From NCBI GenBank assembly GCA_946811185.2, contig OX328099.1:39729299-39793298 (forward strand): 64,000 nt of DNA, in the 5' to 3' direction. Positions within the stretch are counted from its first letter, which is position 1, and each line of letters starts with the position of its first letter. The translations under genes and the position numbers were made by a program. The stretch comes from Hippopus hippopus (taxonomy: Eukaryota; Mollusca; Bivalvia; Cardiida; Cardiidae). Below the pieces are notes generated by a model. The model saw nothing but the letters and a program-made list of their open reading frames with translations. It was not told the origin of the DNA and made no database searches. Below, in pieces: positions 28,016-39,295 of the stretch.

Positions 28016-28536
28016 ACCATTCCACACGAAAGAGTGATCTTTCAAATTGTCAATTTTCAAGACTTTCAGTCAGTACAACCCCACTCAGGGTAAGCAGAAT
28101 GGGGCACTCAGGGTAAGTCAGATAGGACTGTCCAATCTCTGCAACATGTGCAGTCTAAGATCAACCGGAAATGGTCTTTGCCCTGTAACCATGACGTCAC
28201 ATGACTTTCCTAAGCCACACCCATCTTTCCCCTCTCAGGGTAAGGAGAATAGGTACCGGAAGTCCACGTTAACCGGAAGTGACGTCACGTGTCGTTATGG
28301 TAACGTCACGTGACTTTTCTAAGCCACGCCCTTTTTCCCCCTTTCAGGATAAAATCAGGGGAGATAACTCCATTTACTAAAATTCACTTCAGGTTTTACA
28401 AAAATCGACTTCCGGTTTGCCCCATTCTGCTACCCCGGCGCCCCATTTACTGTCAGGGTAGCAGAATGGGGCACTAAAGGGTAGTCACAAGGGGCACATG
28501 GCCTATTTGTGCCCCAAGTGACTACCCTTTACTACT

Positions 28537-28542
28537 CACGGA
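28537..28542. repeat. Target-site duplication, right (CACGGA)
   Basis: Exact repeat of 13566-13571 directly after the terminal ...TACTACT. Confidence 0.95.
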
Positions 28543-29409
28543 TGACCTCTACACACAACGAGACGAGATAACGCGACCATTAACAAAAATTTAATGCACA
28601 AAAGGATAACAGAAAGACACTAAATGCGATCATTGTTATAATTTTTTTGTGTTAATTATACAGCGATTGAAAACAGAACCGCAAAAGTCGACATGCAATT
28701 TGTCATTCATAACATGTGAATCTTAAGATCACATAATACAGTTTTTATACTATTTAACATTTAGTAACACAAAGAAACAAGGAGCTAATCCGATCATTAT
28801 GGCAGATGATAAGTCTAATTGACGAAAAGAGCACAAATTCCTTTTAAATGGATAACTCCACTACAAGTCAACTTATTGTGATAACATAAATTCATTTTAC
28901 CAAATGAATAAGTCGGTTGTAAGACATTACGGGTTTTATGAATCCATAATTTTGCGATGATTTGCTAGGTATAATTCATCACGGAGATTCATTAAACCCC
29001 CTTTTTTCTCGGCGTGCCACCGAACTATACTAACTTGATGCGATCTAGGATAGTACGAGCTCGTATTTACCTACCAGTGATAGTGTAATGTTTAAAACGG
29101 TTGGTAGTAAAGTCGAGTCCAGACCATGTAAACTCTTTTCCAAAACAACCTCACAAGTTTTTACTAACTTGGAGAAGCTGGTCTTTTCAAACATTGTCTG
29201 AAAAGGATAAAATACTGGTAACTTTCATTTTCCTTTTTTCCCTCCATGTTTTATATCCTTAGACGGACAAATTTCACCATTTGCTATGCATTTAGCTTGG
29301 ACATGTCTAATACTCTGTGGTCTGGCAAAAGCTTATTTTGTCGTAAATATTACATTATTTGATTACCGTGGTACAAATTACACTTTCAAACTCCATAGCT
29401 GGAAAGTAT
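28543..29409. other. Host flank right of the Polinton
   Basis: AT-rich, with a MITE family 1 fragment (about 28900-29020) and a hairpin family 3 copy (about 29190-29270). No gene seen. Confidence 0.4.
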
Positions 29410-29673
29410 GTGAGTCATGCTCTGGTAATAGGGGGCTTAATGTATCTCCGTGTTGCATTATATCAATCAAGATATCACATAGTTATGGATCCACAATAGT
29501 CACTTTTTTTAACAATCGACTTAATCATGAGGTAGACTGGTCCTTGGACATACAGAAAATTGACTACTAGCAAAAAGTTTCGGCCTAGGTCAGCCTGCGC
29601 GGATTGCGCAGGCTGACCTGAGTCGATACTTTTCACAGATGCATAAAGCCTGCTCTTGCCAGTACATGACTCA
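29410..29673 (-). repeat. MITE family 1, full copy
   Basis: Both ends and a well-kept central palindrome (cctaggtcagcctgcgcgga / ttgcgcaggctgacctgagt). Only a few bases separate it from the next copy. Confidence 0.82.
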
Positions 29674-29678
29674 TATAT

Positions 29679-29945
29679 ATGAGCCGTGCTCTGTGAAAAG
29701 GGGGCTTAATGCTTACGAGAAAAGTATCGACTCAGGTCAGCCTGCGCAGTTCGCGCAGGCTGACCTGGGCCGAAACTTTTCGCTATTGGTCAATTTTCTG
29801 TTTGTCAAAGGACCAGTCTTGCTTATGATTAATTCGGTTATTTAAAAAAGTGGCTATTATGCATCCATAATTTTGTGATGACTTGGGCCGGTTGCATGTA
29901 TCACGGTGATGCATTAAGCCCCCTTTTGCCAGAGCATGGCTCATA
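29679..29945 (+). repeat. MITE family 1, full copy
   Basis: Opposite orientation to its neighbour at 29410, so the two form a head-to-head pair. A terminal fragment follows at 30005-30065. Confidence 0.82.
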
Positions 29946-30065
29946 TATGTGTCGATATCCCACTGATTTCCCAGAATCAGCCCGTTGTTATACAAAATAC
30001 ACTATATGGTATCATGCATCAAGGAGGTGCATTAAGCTCCATTTTCAGAGAGCATGGCTCGTGTA

Positions 30066-30962
30066 TATTTTTTTGATGGCGAAGAATTGCTTAAGAATAG
30101 AGAATTATTACACGAAAGCGCTTTGAACCTACCTGGTAATTATCAGTCCACGTTTTAAATCCTTTAACTGAACAGATACAAAATTACAGACGATACACTG
30201 TGTATACTCTAAAAGTTAACATTATCAAAAATGTCTAAAACGTTTTACGGCTCCTTTCATGCGCTGGGAGACATCGTTCTTTAGCAACTATGCAGGCCGG
30301 TAAACATCCGGTAGGAAAACAATACGCACTAATAGATATGAAATGTGACCGCGTCATTTGGTCTCATATTGTAGACAATTTATAGATAATTAGTCGAGAT
30401 TAGTTTCCATGGTCGGATGAACATTGAGCCATTGAGCCACTGACTCTAGACCTGAAAGTCGTCACAATCTCCCACTATCTCTCAACAGAGTGTTATTGGT
30501 GTCCGTGGTTGTGAGTTAGAGCGTCAGCCACATAACCATACGGTCCAGAGTTCGATACCCGGGAGCGGTTGTCAACTTTGGGATTTTTCATTTGCCTACA
30601 CATCCGGCGCGAGAGGCAGAATCGAGGGAAATTTGTATAAGATGTAAGAACTTGTTTCTCAATCGATGTAAAATAAATATGTTTATACTAGAGTGTTACT
30701 TTATGAATTATCAGGGTCTTTGGCCATTTTATATTGCATTTTCTATCTTATCTGGGTTTCGAAAGTAATGCAATTCCTGATTGGCTGAGCCTTTTGATTG
30801 AGCCGATCAAACATGGTATTACTTTGAAATTTAGAAAATTCTTGAGGGTAAGACTAAGAATGCTGTTAAGAATGGTTGGTGGATACAGACCTGCTTGGCG
30901 TGATGTAATACATCATCACAGGCCACATTTTAATCAATTAATGATACAATACATATATGCAT
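30066..30962. other. Repeat-derived DNA with SINE-like head
   Basis: A tRNA-like segment with 'gtgagttagagcgtcagcc' and a B-box phrase 'agttcgatacccggg' lies at about 30500-30620. No gene is supported. Confidence 0.4.
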
Positions 30963-31232
30963 GTGAGCCATGCTCTGTGAAAAGGGGGGTTAGTGCATTT
31001 GCAAAAAGTTTCGACCCATGTCAGCCTGCGCGGTCAGCGCAGATTAACATGGTCGTAACTTTTTGCTTTTGGTCAATTTTTTCTAAATGTCCAAGGGCCA
31101 CTCTACCGCAGGAATCAGCCGGTTGTTAGACATTAGATGGTTCCATAATTATAATAATAATAATGTGATGATTTGCATGGTATCACGTATCACGGAGATG
31201 AATTAAGCCCCCCTTTCACAGAGCATGGCTCA
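30963..31232 (+). repeat. MITE family 1, full copy
   Basis: Both ends are well kept. The central palindrome is partly decayed (cccatgtcagcctgcgcggt / cagcgcagattaacatggtc). Confidence 0.8.
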
Positions 31233-31618
31233 TGTATATATTTCTTAAAGAAGGGGTTGCCAGATTATCCTGAGACGTGCATCAGACAATGAAATCGGAA
31301 AACAGTATGCACTCAGTAGAAGTAACTCTTTCAGTGCCGGATATAATTTGGGTAAATTCCACCTCTTTCGACGACTTAAGACACACGTTCCGTGCAGTCT
31401 GATCTTGATCTATGCCGTCTATAAAAGCTCCGCCATTGGCTTATGGGGCTTCCCACGGTGTTTTCTACCCTATCAAGGAGAAATTTCATCATTTTAGCGA
31501 CATTTGATGTCGTCTGCAAATGCTTTCAAATTGGACAAGCCTTAAATTGTGTCGTTTGGTAAGGAGTTAAATGGTTACATGCAAATGATTGAAATTCCCA
31601 AAATAATTGGCTAGCATC

Positions 31619-31875
31619 ACGCTAAAAAGGGGCATTCGGACATTTGCGTAAAGTGTCGTCTCGGATCAGCCTGCGCAGTCCGCGCAGGCTAATCCGAGAC
31701 GGCACTTTACGACTACATTAGATTTTGTTCTTCAGTAGGCTTGCCATGCGCAAAACAGAAAATTACATAAACACGGAAAGTGTCGTTTCGGATTAGCCTG
31801 CGCGGACTGCGCAGGCTGATCCGAGACGACGCTTTACGCAAATGTCCGAATGCTCCTTTTCACGTGTTGCAGGCC
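31619..31875. repeat. MITE family 4, double-hairpin element, copy 1
   Basis: Terminal AAAAGGGGCATTCGGACATTTGCG / CGCAAATGTCCGAATGC.CCTTTT-type inverted ends enclose two separate internal hairpins (ctcggatcagcctgcgcagt / gcgcaggctaatccgag), one in each half. Confidence 0.8.
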
Positions 31876-32339
31876 AATAATACCTCTCTAGCCATTTTAC
31901 AGTGACGGTCGTATATCGTCATTTGTAACAATCCACATAAACATCGGTGATGACCGACTTCTATACTGGGTATTGTCGGAGAGGCCCAAATTGACTTACA
32001 ACTCTGCCATTGTAAAAAAAACAAATATGTAAAGGCCGAAAACATTGTGTATTTACGTTCATGTCGACAGGAATAGCTCAAGTGGTACTTCTTGATACTT
32101 ATAAGCTACCAATCTCGGGATGCCCGAGGGTGTGGGTTCGATCCCCACTGCTGGCCAGCTAGGATTACTAAGAGTCATTCGGATGAGAAGTTAAATCAAG
32201 GTACTTCAGTGTGACCATGCAGGTAACCAATAGGGTTATTTAAAGGTATTTTTAAAAAATATGTGTAAATTGAGCGTACATAAAGTAAATAAGGCTTAAC
32301 CTTTAAACGGAAAAATGATTGTTACCAGAATTTCTCCTT

Positions 32340-32420
32340 CTTTGTTTCCCCTATACAGACAGACAGACGGGCGGACGGACGGACAGACAGACGGGCAGAC
32401 AGGCAGACAGACAGACCCAC
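32340..32420. repeat. Tetranucleotide microsatellite (GACA/GACG)n
   Basis: About 70 bp of imperfect agac/gacg/gggc repeats. The ORF running through it is not a gene. The surrounding 31876-33148 shows one SINE-like B box (gggttcgatcccc at about 32136) and nothing else. Confidence 0.8.
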
Positions 32421-33148
32421 AAGCGTTTTCTAAAGTCGTGTGGCATGCAATTGTATTTATTTGCACTGCATTTATCAGTTGTTTTTATCGTGTAGACACC
32501 TTAAGGAAATTGCTAAAATTTATTATGCAAACGTTGACATGTCTATGGACGAAAATTACATATCACATTCCTTTGAGATATATCAGGGATTATATATGGC
32601 CAAAAGCACTTGAGTGTCGCTATCTTACCCGGTTCTACATCGTACTGAAATGTTGTTTACCGTTCGACAAAAATAGGGGCCAGGTTGATTCTGTCGCAAC
32701 GGAGATGACTTAGTTTGTTCATTGTCTGGGAATTTGGTTCAAACTTGGTCTCTGATGTGCCTTGCACAAGAACTCCCGGTGAAAAAACAAGCTCCTTGAG
32801 TGAGGTTCGAAGTTGGAACTGCTAGGTTTCAAATCCTATGTATTCATGCAGGAGCCCTCGTAAGCAGGTATATGTAAAATAGAGCATTAACTCGGAATTC
32901 TTTCATTTCTTAAATGGTTTTTGGGCGTAGTTGAAAACGCTAGCTTTTATCCTATTTCTTGCTATTGATATAACCGAACGAATAAATAGTAATTTGCGAT
33001 TGGCCAAAAATACTGTATCAATTTTTCATTTTTTCCCTCGAAGTCTTATTTAAACAATCTCGTATCGGAATGAAAGATTGGGTAACCAATTTTCATTGAT
33101 CTTACTTATGGAGAGTAGACTGCACGAACAGACCAATCAGCAATACAA

Positions 33149-33416
33149 TATGGCATGCAACACGCGAAAAGGGGCATTCGGACATTAGCGTGAAGTGTCG
33201 TCTCGGATCAGCCTGCGCAGTCCGCGCAGGCTAATCCGAGACGACACTTTACGACTACGTTAGATTATGTGCTACATTAGACTAACGCAAAACAGAAAAT
33301 TACATAAAAACGGAAAGTGTCGTCTCGGATTAGCCTGGGCGGACTACGCAGGCTGATCCGAGACGACACTTTACGCAAATGTCCGAATGCCCCTTTTCGC
33401 GTGTTGCAGGCCATAT
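33149..33416. repeat. MITE family 4, copy 2 (best preserved)
   Basis: Ends ATATGGCATGCAACACGCG and CGCGTGTTGCAGGCCATAT. Two perfect or near-perfect internal hairpins. It directly abuts a MITE family 1 copy at 33416. Confidence 0.83.
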
Positions 33417-33683
33417 GAGCCATGCTCTAGCATAACGGGGTTTAATGCATCTCCGTGATACATTATGCCAAGCAAGTCATCACATAAGTATGGATCCATG
33501 AAATCAATATTATCTAACAACCGACTGGATCATGAGGTCCTTGAAATGGTAATTGGACATGCAGAAAACTTACAAATAGCAAAAAATTTCGAACAGGGTG
33601 AGCGGGCGCGGACCACCCAGGCTGATCTGAGTGACACTGTCTGCAGATGCATTAAACTCCCTTTTCACAAAGCATGACTCATG
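33416..33683 (-). repeat. MITE family 1 copy
   Basis: Its ends are kept (tgagccatgctctagcataa ... cacaaagcatgactca), and the middle palindrome is strongly mutated. Confidence 0.75.
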
Positions 33684-33689
33684 TAAATA

Positions 33690-34337
33690 AAAAGGTTTAC
33701 TTAAAATTGTTTTGTTAATACTGAGGTGTTACTTACCAACTTCACTCTATATTTTTTTGACTTTTTTTTTTTTGTCCAATAGTCTAGATTTTTATGACGG
33801 GCCTCAGGTAGCTAATACATTGTTCTTTAATTAGCCATAATAATCAGTAATAAAGAGATTTCAAAAATACAAAAACAATTGATGTCTTCGGCAAATCAAC
33901 TTAGTGCTATTCGTCATTGTATTTTCCCGATACTTCACGAATACAAAATGTCCCGGTTGAGTAATTTTAGTAAATGGTAAACCGCTGATTACATCGATTC
34001 CCGCGGTACTTTGGGATTTTTTCCCATATTCATATAGAATTATTGACTTCCACTCCATCGATTTAAGGATAGGTAACAAAATATAACGCAACAATATATA
34101 TCTTTGAAAAAAGATAGACGGTCTAAGTGGTACTTAGAAAGAATCTATGAATACTCAAACTCTTTCAATATGGGTAGAAATAATGAAAAGTAACCTCGCC
34201 AGCAATTGCCTCTTTTTCCTCATTGTTTCGCATCTTCTTGACAAGTGAAATTTTCAATTCGATATTTTTCCAAAATAAGATGTTAAAACAGTAGCAACGT
34301 CTGTATATTTTGATGTTATAAATGTACCCTCAAATGG
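33690..34337. other. Intergenic, AT-rich
   Basis: Nothing supportable was seen. Confidence 0.35.
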
Positions 34338-34786
34338 GCCGGTGTAATGCAGAGAAATGACCCTCCCCTACAAAATGACCCATGGGTCATTTCACTACGT
34401 AGAGGAATGACCCGGGTCATTATTCTACGTAGAGAAATGACCCTAGACCGTAGAGAAAAGACCGTAGAAGTAGCAGCAGCAGCAGCTGTAGTAGTAGAAG
34501 TAGTAGTAGTAGTAGTAGTAGAAACATCAGCAGCACAGCAGCAATAACAATGTTAAGGCAAAAAGGGGGTAGTAGAAGTACGAGTAGTAGTAGTAGTAGT
34601 AGTAATGGTAGTAGTAGTAGTAGTAGTATCAGCATCAGCAGCAACAACAATGTTAGAGGGGGGCCCTTTCTCTACGGTCTGGGGTCATTTCTCTACGTAG
34701 AATAATGACCCGGGTCATTCTTCTACGTAGTGAAATGACCCAGGGTCATTTTGTAGGGGAGGGTCATTTCTCTGCATTACACCGGC
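34338..34786. repeat. Inverted element of TGACCC/GGGTCA palindromes around a trinucleotide core
   Basis: The ends gccggtgtaatgcagagaaa and tttctctgcattacaccggc are perfectly inverted. Each arm holds several short palindromes (TGACCCATGGGTCA, TGACCCGGGTCA, CTACGTAG). The middle (about 34470-34650) is (AGT/AGC)n microsatellite. The Val- and Leu-rich ORFs here are artefacts of that microsatellite. Confidence 0.83.
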
Positions 34787-34979
34787 AGGGGCCCGCCGTA
34801 TAAACACGTTCACGTTTTTTAACAAATAGCAAATTATTTTCAATTCATTCAGGTATATCAATACCGCGAAGTAGGTCAAAAGCCAGCGCATTCAGCGGTG
34901 CCGAGAAAAGAATGTACGGAAGCAATTTAGTAATAGACCTTTACAAAGAGCACAGTTTAACTCATAAAAAGCACAGGAA

Positions 34980-35060
34980 ACATCTTAAGTTACTTTTTGC
35001 GGACATTGTAGATCAAGATCAGACTGCAAAGAATGTGCAGTCTGATCTTGGATCTACGTT
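34980..35060. repeat. MITE family 2 core fragment
   Basis: Hairpin gatcaagatcagactgcaaa / gtgcagtctgatcttggatc only; the ends are lost. Confidence 0.65.
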
Positions 35061-35469
35061 GTGCTCTACTTCATTACATAGTCAGGCGAGAGCAACCTTG
35101 AAATAGCAAAATTTGACTTATTTTTCCTGCATAGGTCTCATTCCTTATTGATTCAGCGGTTTAATCCGCTTACCACACAATCCGTGGCTTTAACGACAAA
35201 GACAAAGACGGCTATGAAAACATTTTTGAAAAAAGACGAAATGCTGGTAACTAGCTTTTAATCCATTTCCCACAATGTTCTCTATGCTGTCAGAGAACTA
35301 CAACTCAGTTGTACAATTTCCGAAGTTGTCGTCTGCAGTTATCATCAGTCAGGAAGCGTAAAAAATTTCTTATTTGGGAACAGGTTAAAGGTTGAAAGAA
35401 AATCGCCCAGCTACTTATTTTTTTTTTCACCGTTGTCTGTCCAGCCAACACATCAATTTTATGAAAAAG

Positions 35470-35750
35470 CGACCTGGCCAGGTAGCTCCGTGGTTAGTAT
35501 ATCCGACTCATGACCAGGTGGTTGAAGCTTCGGTAACCGGTTGAGGCAAACTTTCTTACCGGCGATTTTTCACCTCTCACCTTTGATGCATGTGGGAAAA
35601 GTAAAGTGGAAAGAAAAGTGTGTCAGGACTGGTGTGAGAAAGCCCTGAAACACATTCGTAGGTGCTCTGACCGCCGTGATATTACCTACTAAGCTGTTTT
35701 AAAGGCGTTAAACTCCAATACAAACAAACATTGATAAAGTGGGGAGGGGG
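35470..35750 (+). repeat. SINE-like element with a different tRNA-like head
   Basis: A-box-like 'ggtagctccgtggttagtat', a weak B box, then a body ending 'ctgttttaaaggcgttaaac', which is the shared 3' tail of the SINE family. Confidence 0.55.
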
Positions 35751-35919
35751 GGGGAGGGTATGAAGGAAGGGAGATAACTCATTAAAAAGAAAAGTATAGT
35801 GCGGTAATATCTCTTGGGTATTGTGTTTTTTGTTAAAAATACGTTGGTGCTACTAAATGCAAGGGAAAATGACTGAAGTTAACATCTAAGCGCTGAAACT
35901 GGATTAGGCTGGTTTTGCG

Positions 35920-35985
35920 GGCAGTGTATATTAAGACCAGACTGCACAGAACGCACAGTCTGATCTTTGTTCCACATTTTCCACT
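35920..35985. repeat. MITE family 2 core fragment
   Basis: Hairpin ccagactgcacagaacgcac / agtctgat.tt, diverged. Confidence 0.5.
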
Positions 35986-36029
35986 AATTTGGAGACAAAA
36001 ACAGCTGCATCTGTATCTTTTGTTAGGAC

Positions 36030-36290
36030 TGAGATTGATTGATTGTAGGGAGTTTAGCACCGTTTTCAACATTATTTCAGTTATATCGCACCGGCCAGTG
36101 CACCTGTCCATACTTTCCTGGAGTTTGTTTACCTGTGCTCCTCACAATATTATTTCCAAGCCGATGGCTGCTTTCCTACATGACCTTTATCGAAACAATG
36201 GTCAGCAGGGTAAGAGAGGACTGAATCCTGTCGAAATGACTATCATTAATCTTCGAAAAGAAATTGGCCGAGCCGGGGATTGTGAGGACT
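36030..36290 (-). repeat. SINE, minus orientation, 5'-truncated
   Basis: Begins (3' tail) with attgattgattg and 'caccgttttcaacattattt', then 'cggccagtgcacctgtccat'. The tRNA head is mostly lost at the 36290 end. Confidence 0.65.
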
Positions 36291-36299
36291 GAGAATGTC

Positions 36300-36985
36300 C
36301 CTTCATTTATGTATTACTACAAGGATTACAAAGTTCTTTCTCCAGCATAAGATTTATTTATTTGATAGAACAAGATTGTGGACCATTTTGACACGAGTCT
36401 ATGCTGTAAACAATTTTAACCCTCTAACACACTATCCCGAGTTTTAACGGTCTTGAGGACAAAAGCTCTTTCAAACATTGTGGAGAAAGGAGAAAATGCT
36501 GGTAACCAGCATTTTTTCCTTTCCCCACAATGTTTTCTTACCTTTATGATACAAATTTCGTAATTTGACCCAAATTTAATTTGTTGTCTGTGAGATTTAG
36601 TTCAAAGTTTTGTCGTTGGGTAAAGACTTGATTCGATGTGTGGTCAGTTTAACTCTGTACAATACGACTTACCTCTGAAATTGACCATATTGACATTTTG
36701 TGTAGGTTTTTTTTCCTCAGACTTTAGCAATACCAGAAGCAGCAGCAGCTGCAACAACAACAACAACAACAACAACAAATGTCCCCAACACCCTCATACA
36801 GAAGCTTTTTCCCAGGCCTATGGAGACTGTTTTTATAATTAACTGGTGTATAGGTTATCTGCTAGCTGGATGAATCATACCCTATTCTGTACCCTCATAG
36901 CGTATAAAAATTTCATTTAATGGATTTTATTCCTTTTAAAATCTACATCTTATCTCTTTTTTAATTCAACATTTTCAGCATAAAA
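36300..36985. other. Intergenic; hairpin repeat and (CAA)n
   Basis: Hairpin family 3 copy at 36462-36550 and a CAA microsatellite at about 36748-36780. No gene. Confidence 0.45.
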
Positions 36986-36989
36986 ATAT

Positions 36990-37206
36990 ATGAGCATTGC
37001 TCTAGCAAAAGGGGGCTTAAAGCATATGCAAAAAGTATCGATCCAGGTCCGTCTGCGCAGTCCGTGCAGGCTAACCTGGGTCGAAACATTTTGCCATTAT
37101 CAATTCAGTTTATTGTCAGACAAAATGGATCCATATTGTGATAATTTGCTTGGTACGATGCGTCACGAAAATGCATTAAAACCCGTTGTTCCGGAGTATG
37201 GCTCTA
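36990..37206 (+). repeat. MITE family 1 copy, internally shortened
   Basis: About 50 bp shorter than full copies. The central palindrome is present but decayed. Confidence 0.7.
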
Positions 37207-37257
37207 TTTCATTGAAGTACTGACAGTTTTTTCAACTTTTTCGCTTTACCTGTCGCC

Positions 37258-37600
37258 GATCCTGGTAGTTCAGTTGGTAACGTACAGGACTTGAAAATTG
37301 AGCCCACAGGTTCGAACCCATGCTCGACTAATTTCTTTCAGAAGACTGATAAAAGTAATTGCGACAGGATTCATTTCTTTGTTTCGACGATGGTTATATG
37401 GGAATGCAGCCAGTGGCTTTGGTGGGGAGGGGAGGGGGGTAGAAATATGCGAATTGCTGGTAAGAGAAACTCCTGGCAGCATGGTGTGTGTACTGGTTAC
37501 TACAATATAAATGAAATGACATTGAACATGGCGTTGAATACTAGTACCATACAAACAATGCTTCGTCATAGTCAAAAAAGAAACTTCACTCTCGTTGGGA
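37258..37600 (+). repeat. tRNA-derived SINE, diverged full copy
   Basis: Polymerase III A box (ggtagttcagttggtaac) and B box (ggttcgaaccc) in the head. The body has 'cagccagtggcttggtgggg' and the tail 'gaaatgacattgaacatggc'. Confidence 0.7.
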
Positions 37601-37750
37601 GGTCGATAAGTTGAACATACAGGAAAGGTATTCTGTACTCATTAATGTCGTAGTACCATAAAAATCATGTTCATAATGTAAAGTTTCACCGGAAATGTTA
37701 CGGAAATGTAAGGGGGGAAAAATGGTAAGTCACAACTTGATGAAAGCATG

Positions 37751-38761
37751 TCAGTAGCGCGTATGGCTGCCATGAGCGTTCACAACTGCTACGCAACGTC
37801 TCTTCATGGATTGAATGATGCGTCTGAACACAGCTTGGGGGATGCGTCGCCATAATTGTACCAACATGGCACCAAGTTCCGGCAAAGTCTGTGGAGGATT
37901 CCTAACTTGGCGTAGTCTTCTGCCCAACACATCCCATACGTGTTCAATGGGATTAAGGTCGGGAGACCTTGAAGGCTACTCCATGACATTGATGCCAGCA
38001 TTCCGAAGAATATTCCGCGTTAAATTGGCCGTATGTGGTCTGGCATTATCGTGTTGGAATGTCAGACCTGGGCCATGAGCTGCCATGAATGGCAAAACCT
38101 CTGGAATGAGCACTTGATCTCTGTATCCCGCAGCAGTTAGGTTTCCTTGAATGACAATCAGTCGGGAACGGACATGACCATTAAAGGCACCCTAAACCAT
38201 AACACTACCGGCCCCAAAACGGTCTACTTCCTGCACACAACACTGTGCGTTGTGTTCACCGCGTCTCCTCCAAACTCTAACTCTCCCATCAGCGAAGTGC
38301 AAATTGAATCTGGATTCGTCACTAAAAACGACCCTATTCCAATCACGCTGAGTCCATCTCAGATGTCGTTGTGCCCAGAGAAGCCGTTGACGTCGATGTA
38401 ACTGGGTTAAAATTGGTCCACGATATGGCCGACGTGCATGAAGACGAGCAGTACGCAGGCGATTACGTATGGCTTGGGCAGTCACATGGCCTCTAAACAA
38501 TTCATTCCTAGTGGACGTTGCAGTGAGAAATCGATTACGCAGATGACGTAAGACGATTTGTCGGTCTTCCGCTTGTGTCGTCACACGTGGTCTACCCGAA
38601 CGAGGTCGGTCTGCTGTGGTGCCAGTTTGTTGGACACGTGTCCGAAGATCATGGATAGTCCGTCGACTGCATCCCATAACCCTAGCAACTTCAGTGACCG
38701 ACGCTCCCGTATTCAGCATGCCAATGGCACGTTCACGTTGAAGGTTTGACAGTCGTGGCAT
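37751..38761 (-). pseudogene. Tc1/mariner transposase, near-intact with two TGG-to-TAG type stops
   Basis: One frame of 337 codons from ATG 38761 to the TGA at 37751, the usual length for the family. Two helix-turn-helix regions (VTEVARVMGCSRRTIHDLR; GRPRVT... GHVTAQAIRNRLR) precede the catalytic DDE core: VFSDESRF, HDNARPH and PDLNPIEHVWD. In-frame TAG codons at 38192-38194 and 37976-37978 both fall where the family has Trp. No frameshift is seen, so the copy is young. Terminal inverted repeats were not found within reach. It could have supplied transposase to local MITEs, but their ends do not obviously match. Confidence 0.88.
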
Positions 38762-38764
38762 TGG

Positions 38765-39199
38765 AAATCAACAGATAAATTGACTGTAAGAACTTGCTTT
38801 TCTGAAATGTCACTATACCCGAGCTAACGTGGGTTCAATTGCACGTGCCTCATAAGGTCACGTGACTAGGAACACGAAAAAACACGCTTTTACCTTGATG
38901 CACACTCGCACGTGCTGCATGCCTGTGCGCGAAAACTTGCTGTGTTTCATGATGTCTTTGACAACACATTTACCATTGATAATAATAATAACTCTTGTTA
39001 TAGTAGTTTCAGGACAATATTTAGAAATTCATGAGTGTGAAGTTTCTTTTTTGACTGAGTATATTTCAGTATTATTACGCTTTACGACCCTGCAGTGGAA
39101 AGTTATTGGAAGCTTTTGTGGACAGAGTGTCAATTTCTCGTTACAGACAGTTTCTACTTTTCCTTGCCGTCAAATATTTGTCGTTTGATTGTTTTATAA
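38765..39199. other. 5' side of the Tc1 relic and intergenic DNA
   Basis: No gene or clear transposon end recognised. Confidence 0.35.
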
Positions 39200-39204
39200 A
39201 TGAA

Positions 39205-39290
39205 GGGCGCTCTGGCAAAGGGGGATTTAATGCATCTTCCTGATGCGTCGTATGGAGCAAATCGTCACATTATTAGGGGGTCCATAAAAA
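39205..39290 (-). repeat. MITE family 1 end fragment
   Basis: Outer 85 bp only, just before a full copy. Confidence 0.6.
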
Positions 39291-39295
39291 TCAGT

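Larger units (their letters stand above)
13572..28536. mobile_element. Maverick/Polinton-type element, complete, 14,965 bp
   Basis: Evidence: a 6-bp target duplication, inverted ends starting AGTAGTAAA.GGTAGTCACTTGG, a length of 15 kb and a DNA_pol_B_2-type polymerase at the centre. The core (H, PolB, CCHC gene) is flanked by two arms of small cassette genes. The left arm is about 6.1 kb and the right arm about 2.9 kb; both carry A-type genes at the outside and E-type genes at the inside, in inverted arrangement. No integrase, FtsK-like ATPase, adenain-like protease or capsid ORF is visible, although those are standard in Polintons. The element is damaged in the polymerase and in some arm genes. 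Confidence 0.93.
27455..28536 (-). repeat. Right terminal inverted repeat
   Basis: Inverse counterpart of 13572-14790, including gene A, its promoter and the CRE/Ets-rich outer segment. It ends ...GTGACTACCCTTTACTACT before CACGGA. CRE and CACGTG motifs near 28190-28310 mirror those on the left, with a few substitutions. Confidence 0.9.

Noticed and set aside
34347..34650. Val-rich and Leu-rich ORFs
   Set aside because: They are translations of an AGT/AGC microsatellite.
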